A stretch of DNA of 64,000 nt from Bacillota bacterium (GTDB lineage Bacteria > Bacillota > Clostridia > Christensenellales > Aristaeellaceae): the NCBI GenBank assembly GCA_023411175.1, contig JAEYPB010000046.1:30116-94115 (forward strand), in the 5' to 3' direction. The position numbers were made by a program, and so were the translations under genes. Of the stretch, positions 59,828 to 64,000 are shown one piece after another. Under the pieces are notes generated by a model that was not told where the DNA came from, did not search any database, and saw only the letters and a list, made by a program, of their open reading frames with translations. Position 1 is the first letter of the stretch. Each line of letters starts with the position of its first letter.

Positions 59828-60462
59828 AAAAAGTATTAATCCTTGTAATCCTGATCGTTGCCGTCGGCGCGGCCTTTCTCATCTTCAACGGCTTTCAGCG
59901 CATCGGCGCGGAGACCCAGGTGGCCGAGGATGTGCCAAGCCCCGTGGTCACCATCACGATGGCGGATGGCGGCGTCATCAAGCTGGAGCTCTATCCGCAG
60001 ATCGCGCCCAACACCGTGGCCAACTTCGTGACGCTGGCTCAGGCGCAGTTCTACGATGGGCTGATCTTCCACCGCGTCATCCCCGGCTTCATGATCCAGG
60101 GCGGCGACCCCACCGGCACCGGCACCGGCGATCCGGGTTACTCGATCAAGGGAGAGTTTTCGGACAACGGCTTTGAGAATAACCTTTCCCATGAGCGCGG
60201 CGTGATTTCGATGGCCCGCGCCAGCGACTTCGACTCCGCTGGCAGCCAGTTCTTCATCATGCACCAGACGACCCGAAACCTCAACGGCCAGTACGCCGCC
60301 TTCGGGCGCGTCACCGAGGGCATGGACGTGGTGGACCGCATCGCCAACACCCCCACCGACGCCTCCGACCGCCCGTTGGTGGCGTGCGCCATCAAGACCG
60401 TCACCGTGGACACCCTGGGCTACCAGTATACCGTGGTTAAGATAGAAGGAAATCAATTTTAG
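59824..60462 (+). CDS. Membrane-anchored or secreted cyclophilin (peptidyl-prolyl isomerase)
   Basis: 212 residues. GTG start overlapping the hemZ stop, then a single N-terminal hydrophobic segment (VLILVILIVAVGAAFLIF) and a cyclophilin domain: IAPNTVANFVTLA, FYDGLIFHRVIPGFMIQGGD and GSQFFIMHQ. It should catalyse prolyl cis/trans isomerisation outside the membrane. A tandem paralogue without the anchor follows 9 bp later. Confidence 0.93.
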   Translation: MKKVLILVILIVAVGAAFLIFNGFQRIGAETQVAEDVPSPVVTITMADGGVIKLELYPQIAPNTVANFVTLAQAQFYDGLIFHRVIPGFMIQGGDPTGTGTGDPGYSIKGEFSDNGFENNLSHERGVISMARASDFDSAGSQFFIMHQTTRNLNGQYAAFGRVTEGMDVVDRIANTPTDASDRPLVACAIKTVTVDTLGYQYTVVKIEGNQF

Positions 60463-60471
60463 GAGGGCACC

Positions 60472-60984
60472 ATGAATCCGATCGTAACCTTTGAAATGGA
60501 AGACGGCAAGACCTTCACCGCAGAATTATACCCCGAAGTCGCCCCCAACACCGTAGCCAACTTCGTGACGCTCATCCAGGACGGCTTCTATGACGGGCTG
60601 ATCTTCCACCGCGTCATCCGCGGTTTCATGATCCAGGGCGGCGACCCCACCGGCACCGGCATGGGCGGCCCGGGCTATCAGATCAAGGGCGAATTCTCCG
60701 CCAACGGCGTCGCCAACCCCCTCAAGCACAGCCGCGGTGTGCTGTCGATGGCGCGCTCCATGATGAAGGACTCCGCCGGCAGCCAGTTCTTCGTCATGCA
60801 TCAGGACTCGCCGCATCTGGACGGGCAGTACGCCGCCTTCGGCAAGGTCACGCAGGGGCTGGATACCATCGACGCCATCGCCACAACGCGCACCGGAGGC
60901 CAGGACCGGCCCGTAACCGACCAACGCATCAAGAAGGTCACCGTGGACACCCACGGCGAAACCTACTCCGTTCAGAAGGCGTAA
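60472..60984 (+). CDS. Cytoplasmic cyclophilin (peptidyl-prolyl isomerase)
   Basis: 170 residues, no signal peptide. The domain motifs VAPNTVANFVTLIQDGFYDG, FHRVIRGFMIQGGD and DSAGSQFFVMHQDSPHLDGQ are intact. It is a close relative of the upstream gene and probably arose from it by duplication. TAGGAGG supports ATG 60472. A large hairpin follows. Confidence 0.95.
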   Translation: MNPIVTFEMEDGKTFTAELYPEVAPNTVANFVTLIQDGFYDGLIFHRVIRGFMIQGGDPTGTGMGGPGYQIKGEFSANGVANPLKHSRGVLSMARSMMKDSAGSQFFVMHQDSPHLDGQYAAFGKVTQGLDTIDAIATTRTGGQDRPVTDQRIKKVTVDTHGETYSVQKA

Positions 60985-61036
60985 CCTTCCCAACCGCGTC
61001 CATTACATTTCTCAGCGCAACGCAAATAGAGAAACC

Positions 61037-61089
61037 CCGAAAACCGGCGCATGCAGCGGCAAAAAAACGCAGCATGCGCCGGTTTTCGG
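61037..61089 (+). terminator. Long perfect stem after the cyclophilin genes
   Basis: 18-bp perfect inverted repeat (61037-61054 with 61072-61089) with a 17-nt A-rich loop. It is longer than ordinary terminators; no U-run is seen, so it may be a transcription end or a structural element. Confidence 0.6.
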
Positions 61090-61201
61090 CGTCCATGGGC
61101 CGGTCTCTCGGAACAGATGGTTACTCCATACCAATTCCATGTCACCATTATTGTGATTTAACAGAAACAACATATTCCAATAACACATGGTGATTCTCCT
61201 C

Positions 61202-61214
61202 ATGATATGATACA
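61202..61214 (+). repeat. Motif ATGATATGATACA upstream of caspase-like gene 2 (first copy)
   Basis: The same 13-bp sequence occurs at 62996-63008 upstream of the next paralogous gene, at a similar distance from the start (about 65-75 bp). It contains overlapping TATGAT boxes and may be part of the promoters. Confidence 0.5.
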
Positions 61215-61276
61215 CTCATAAACCATTAATTAACATTCGATGTTACCGGTCAGGCAACCATAGGGAGGGAGATCAC

Positions 61277-62827
61277 ATGAAGCACGCCCGCTTGAGCGCA
61301 CTTATTCCATTGACCACATTGGCGCTCTTCTTTCTCTTCCTGCCCGCCTTTGCGGCAGAAGCCGCCGCTCCCTCCCGGGTTGACCTGTCGATGGCCAGCC
61401 TTCTGGCCGAAACGCCGTCGCTAGAGACCAGTTACGCAGCCTTGCCCAAGTCGGAAAGCCGCGTAAAGGCCGTCACCGCGCCCAAGGCCGCCGCCGCGCG
61501 GCGTTACAACCTCCTCACCGTAAAGGTACGCATCGCGCCGGTTACCCAGCAGGCGCTCAGCGACCTTTCCTTAAACTACGATGAAACAAGGCTGACCTAC
61601 CAGTCCGTCGGTTACACCCGCGCGAAGACCTATATCACCGTCAGCTTTCAGTTCATCGCCGCGGGCGAGCCCGGCAACACCTATGTCAGCTTTTACTCGG
61701 GTCAGAAGAGCACCGTGCGGAAGAGCACCAAGGTGACCATCAAACCGGTTCCCGTCCGGTCCGTGAAGCTCAGCACAGGCGCATCGTCGCTGGATGTGGG
61801 CAAGACTCTCCAACTGGGTTCCACGGTGCAGCCGGAGAACGCCTCCAACCAGTCGGTCAAGTGGTATACCAGCAATAAGAAGGTCGCCACCGTTTCGGCA
61901 AGCGGGGTCGTCACCGCAAAGCGCCCGGGCGTCGCCACAATCACCGCCAAGACCGTCAGCGGAGGCCGGAAGGCCGCCTGCAAGGTTCGGGTTTCCATCC
62001 CTGCGCCTACCGAGGAAACGGTGTACCGGGCGCTCCTCATCGGCAATGAGCGCTATTCTTCCCGCCTGCGGGGCCCCTACAACGACATCTCTGCAATGGA
62101 AACGGTTATGAACCTGTCCACCATCGACGGGCAGGGTTACGCCAACGTCATCGCGAAAAAGGATCGAACGCGCGCGCAGATGCTGTCGGACATTTCGGCA
62201 CTTCGCTATCTGGGCATTGACGACAACGACGTTACCGTCTTCTATTACTCCGGCCACGGCGGCAGAAGCTCCGCCACGGAGTCCGGCACCGGCCTTGTGG
62301 GCGTGGACCGCAGGCTGCTGAACGTCCCGACGCTGAAGAGCGCGCTGGACAGAATCCCCGGTACGGTGGTCGTCATCCTGGACGCCTGCTATTCGGGCAT
62401 GTTCATCGGCAAGAGTACCGCATCAGCCGCGCGCACGGGAACGGATTTCAACGCCCAGGTGATGCGCTCCTTCGAAGGCTCTCTTCAGAAAAAGGGTCTG
62501 ACCACCAGCAAGTATCAGGTCATGACCGCCTGCCGAAAGGGGGAGACCTCCGTTTCCGTGGGTTTCTACTCAAGCGGCTCCTCCACCTTTGTCGGGCTTT
62601 CCACTTATTACCTGGCGATGGCCGGCGGATACGACCTGTTGGATCCCGCCTTCAATGCGTTTGCGGGCGACGCCTCGGGTGACGGCGTCGCGACCTTTGC
62701 CGAGGCCTTCTCCTATGCGGACGCCGGAGTAGACGCTTTCCGGACAAAGTACCCGTCGCTGGGAATCACCCAGGACATGCGCTGTTCCGCCTCGAACCCC
62801 GGTCTCCCGCTCTTCGGCCGCAGCTGA
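61277..62827 (+). CDS. Secreted caspase-like (C14) protein with one Big2 domain
   Basis: 516 residues. Signal peptide (ALIPLTTLALFFLFLPAFAA); a cohesin-like N-terminal domain of about 80 residues (VKVRIAPVTQQALSDLSLNY); one Big2 domain (SVKWYTSNKKVATVSASGVV); then a caspase domain starting YRALLIGNERYSSRLRG with His327 in YYSGHGG and Cys371 in LDACYSGMF, the canonical pair. A run of insertion loops follows. Distinct from the 39357 protein in Big2 number and His box. Same architecture, up to the Big2 domain, as the gene at 63074. GGGAGGGAG precedes ATG 61277. Confidence 0.9.
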   Translation: MKHARLSALIPLTTLALFFLFLPAFAAEAAAPSRVDLSMASLLAETPSLETSYAALPKSESRVKAVTAPKAAAARRYNLLTVKVRIAPVTQQALSDLSLNYDETRLTYQSVGYTRAKTYITVSFQFIAAGEPGNTYVSFYSGQKSTVRKSTKVTIKPVPVRSVKLSTGASSLDVGKTLQLGSTVQPENASNQSVKWYTSNKKVATVSASGVVTAKRPGVATITAKTVSGGRKAACKVRVSIPAPTEETVYRALLIGNERYSSRLRGPYNDISAMETVMNLSTIDGQGYANVIAKKDRTRAQMLSDISALRYLGIDDNDVTVFYYSGHGGRSSATESGTGLVGVDRRLLNVPTLKSALDRIPGTVVVILDACYSGMFIGKSTASAARTGTDFNAQVMRSFEGSLQKKGLTTSKYQVMTACRKGETSVSVGFYSSGSSTFVGLSTYYLAMAGGYDLLDPAFNAFAGDASGDGVATFAEAFSYADAGVDAFRTKYPSLGITQDMRCSASNPGLPLFGRS

Positions 62828-62845
62828 TCTCGTCCCCCCACACAC

Positions 62846-62880
62846 AGCGCGAAGCCGTTTCGACGGCCTTCGCGCTTTTT
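62846..62880 (+). terminator. UUCG-capped terminator
   Basis: 13-bp stem with one bulge (62846-62858 with 62863-62876), TTCG loop, followed by TTTT; a textbook intrinsic terminator for the caspase-like gene. Confidence 0.88.
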
Positions 62881-62995
62881 CTTGTACATTTTGATACCGC
62901 TTATCATATAGTAATTACATATGAGGTTACATAATTGGTGAAATTTGTATTTTCACACGAAATACACACTTTTGTAATATTTTGGCATGTGCGTT

Positions 62996-63008
62996 ATGAT
63001 ATGATACA
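62996..63008 (+). repeat. Motif ATGATATGATACA upstream of the third paralogue (second copy)
   Basis: Identical to 61202-61214. TTGGCA at 62982-62987 could be a -35 with a TACATT at 63005-63010 as -10 (17-bp spacer). Confidence 0.5.
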
Positions 63009-63073
63009 TTTACAGAAACATAATCGCCATTTCATGTAACCTCATCCCGACCCGCCTAGGAGGGAAAATACTC

Positions 63074-64000
63074 ATGAAGCAAATCTTCCGGAAGGCGCTC
63101 ATGCATCTGATCACCCTGTCTCTTCTCCTCTCCGCCCTGCCCATCGCTGCGGAGACGGTCTCTTCGACCCGGATAGACCTGCCAATGAGCCTTCTTCTGG
63201 CGGAAAAACCGGAACTTCAGAACGGATTTTCCGCGCTGCCTAAAGCCGGAAACCGCGCGAGGGCCATTGTTTCCAACGCACGGAAAGCGCCCCAGCGTTA
63301 CAACATCTTTACTGTCAATGTCAAAATCGCACCGGTGTCACAGGACGCATTGAATGATTTGCGCGTGAACTATGACGGCGCAAAGCTAACTTACCAATCC
63401 GTTAGTTACACCCGCAGGAAATCCTACCTTCTGGTTAGCTTCAAGTTTGCGGCCTCCGGTACCCTCGGCAACACCTATGTGCGCTTCTACTCCAATGTGA
63501 AAAACGCACTCAAGGACACTACCAAGGTAACCATCAAGCCCATCCCAGTGAAATCGGTAAAGCTCGACACCAGCGTCTCCGTTCTAAGCATCGGCGAGAC
63601 GCTTCAACTTAACCCCACAGTGCTGCCGGAGAACGCCTCCAACCCGTCGGTCAAATGGTATACCAGCAACAAAAAAATCGCTACTGTCAGCGCCAGCGGC
63701 GTCGTGACCGCAAAAAAAGCAGGTACGGCCACCATCACCGTTAAATCCCTGAGTGGCAGCCGCAAGACCTCCAGTAAGATTCGGGTCGTCAAGCCTGCAC
63801 CCGCTCCGGCGGCAACTCCAACCCCGAAGCCGACCCCTACGCCGAAGCCGACCCCCACGCCGAAGTCGACCCCCACGCCGACGCCGAAGCCGACCCTCAC
63901 GCCGACTCCGGTGCCTACCCCTACGCCGAAGCCGACCCCTACGCCGACTCCGGTGCCTACTCCAACGCCGAAGCCGACCCTCACGCCGACTCCGGTGCCT
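63074..64000 (+). CDS. Secreted Big2 protein with Thr-Pro repeat linker, 3' end outside window (probable caspase-like paralogue)
   Basis: 309 codons to the window edge, still open. Signal peptide (ALMHLITLSLLLSALPIAAE); cohesin-like domain and Big2 domain closely matching the 61277 protein (KVTIKPIPVKSVKLDTSVSV; KWYTSNKKIATVSASGVVTA). Instead of going straight to a caspase domain it continues into a Pro-Thr linker (TPTPKPTPTPKPTPTPKS) encoded by imperfect 18-bp repeats. A caspase or other catalytic domain is expected beyond the window, by analogy. TAGGAGGG precedes ATG 63074. Confidence 0.88.
   Translation, partial: MKQIFRKALMHLITLSLLLSALPIAAETVSSTRIDLPMSLLLAEKPELQNGFSALPKAGNRARAIVSNARKAPQRYNIFTVNVKIAPVSQDALNDLRVNYDGAKLTYQSVSYTRRKSYLLVSFKFAASGTLGNTYVRFYSNVKNALKDTTKVTIKPIPVKSVKLDTSVSVLSIGETLQLNPTVLPENASNPSVKWYTSNKKIATVSASGVVTAKKAGTATITVKSLSGSRKTSSKIRVVKPAPAPAATPTPKPTPTPKPTPTPKSTPTPTPKPTLTPTPVPTPTPKPTPTPTPVPTPTPKPTLTPTPVP
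63815..64000 (+). repeat. Thr-Pro-encoding tandem repeat DNA
   Basis: Imperfect units of the type CCGAAGCCGACCCCTACG, interspersed with ACTCCGGTGCCTAC, encode a low-complexity linker; the array runs off the window. It is in frame with the gene at 63074 and should be length-variable. Confidence 0.85.

Noticed and set aside
63604..63984. Gly-Val repeat protein on the minus strand
   Set aside because: It is the antisense reading of the Thr-Pro repeat DNA in the gene at 63074.
63815..64000. CRISPR array
   Set aside because: The repeats are short, imperfect, lack unique spacers and are in frame as TP codons; no cas genes are present and no CRISPR array was seen anywhere in the window.

Overview
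The window looks like a high-GC, anaerobic, Gram-positive member of the Clostridia (Bacillota), plausibly a gut lineage such as Christensenellales; the lineage is inferred. The pointers are a YesM/YesN-type two-component pair, an IspH-S1 fusion, a reverse rubrerythrin, PepV, HutP, HemZ, SecG and a C_GCAxxG_C_C protein. Purine-rich Shine-Dalgarno sites and 4-bp ATGA/GTGA gene overlaps occur throughout.

Region 1 (1-12.4 kb) is a glycan-utilisation locus on the + strand: the end of a LacI-type regulator, a GH95 alpha-L-fucosidase, a sugar ABC importer (binding protein plus two permeases), a GH31 alpha-glycosidase and a UroD-fold protein, with a response regulator/histidine kinase pair in opposite orientation. 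An MFS transporter and sugar O-acetyltransferase (minus strand) sit opposite an AraC-type activator (12.4-15.3 kb). An L-fucose isomerase with two transporters lies at 19.5-23.2 kb. Together these suggest import and breakdown of fucosylated oligosaccharides.

Region 2 (15.3-18.8 kb) is accessory. It holds a cysteine-rich protein of unknown family, a secreted peptidoglycan-binding protein, two decayed copies of a phage-like membrane protein gene, the C-terminal remnant of a tyrosine recombinase, tRNA-Thr(GGT) and a hairpin-dense stretch of about 480 bp without a convincing gene that may encode a structured RNA.

Region 3 (18.8-37.3 kb) is mostly core: reverse rubrerythrin, IspH-S1, PlsC, Cmk, an RpiR regulator with a flavoprotein, HutP, a TauE-family permease, SecG, LeuS, UvrC and PepV.

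Region 4 (37.3-45 kb and 61-64 kb) is rich in secreted proteins: a SpoIID/SH3 protein, a Big2-NlpC/P60-like protein, two complete caspase-like proteins with Ig-like domains and a third, truncated by the window end, that shares their N-terminal architecture and has a long Thr-Pro linker. A secreted serpin at 50.5 kb adds a protease-inhibitor theme.

Region 5 (45-61 kb) contains MurI, a C_GCAxxG_C_C protein, an EF-G paralogue, an ECF sigma/membrane-protein pair, a second member of the cysteine-rich family at 51.7 kb, and a likely operon recJ-relA-dtd-MBL hydrolase-hemZ-cyclophilin-cyclophilin. The most interesting unexplained items are the two cysteine-rich paralogues with SigK-like upstream sites, the secreted caspase-like set, and the possible structured RNA beside tRNA-Thr.
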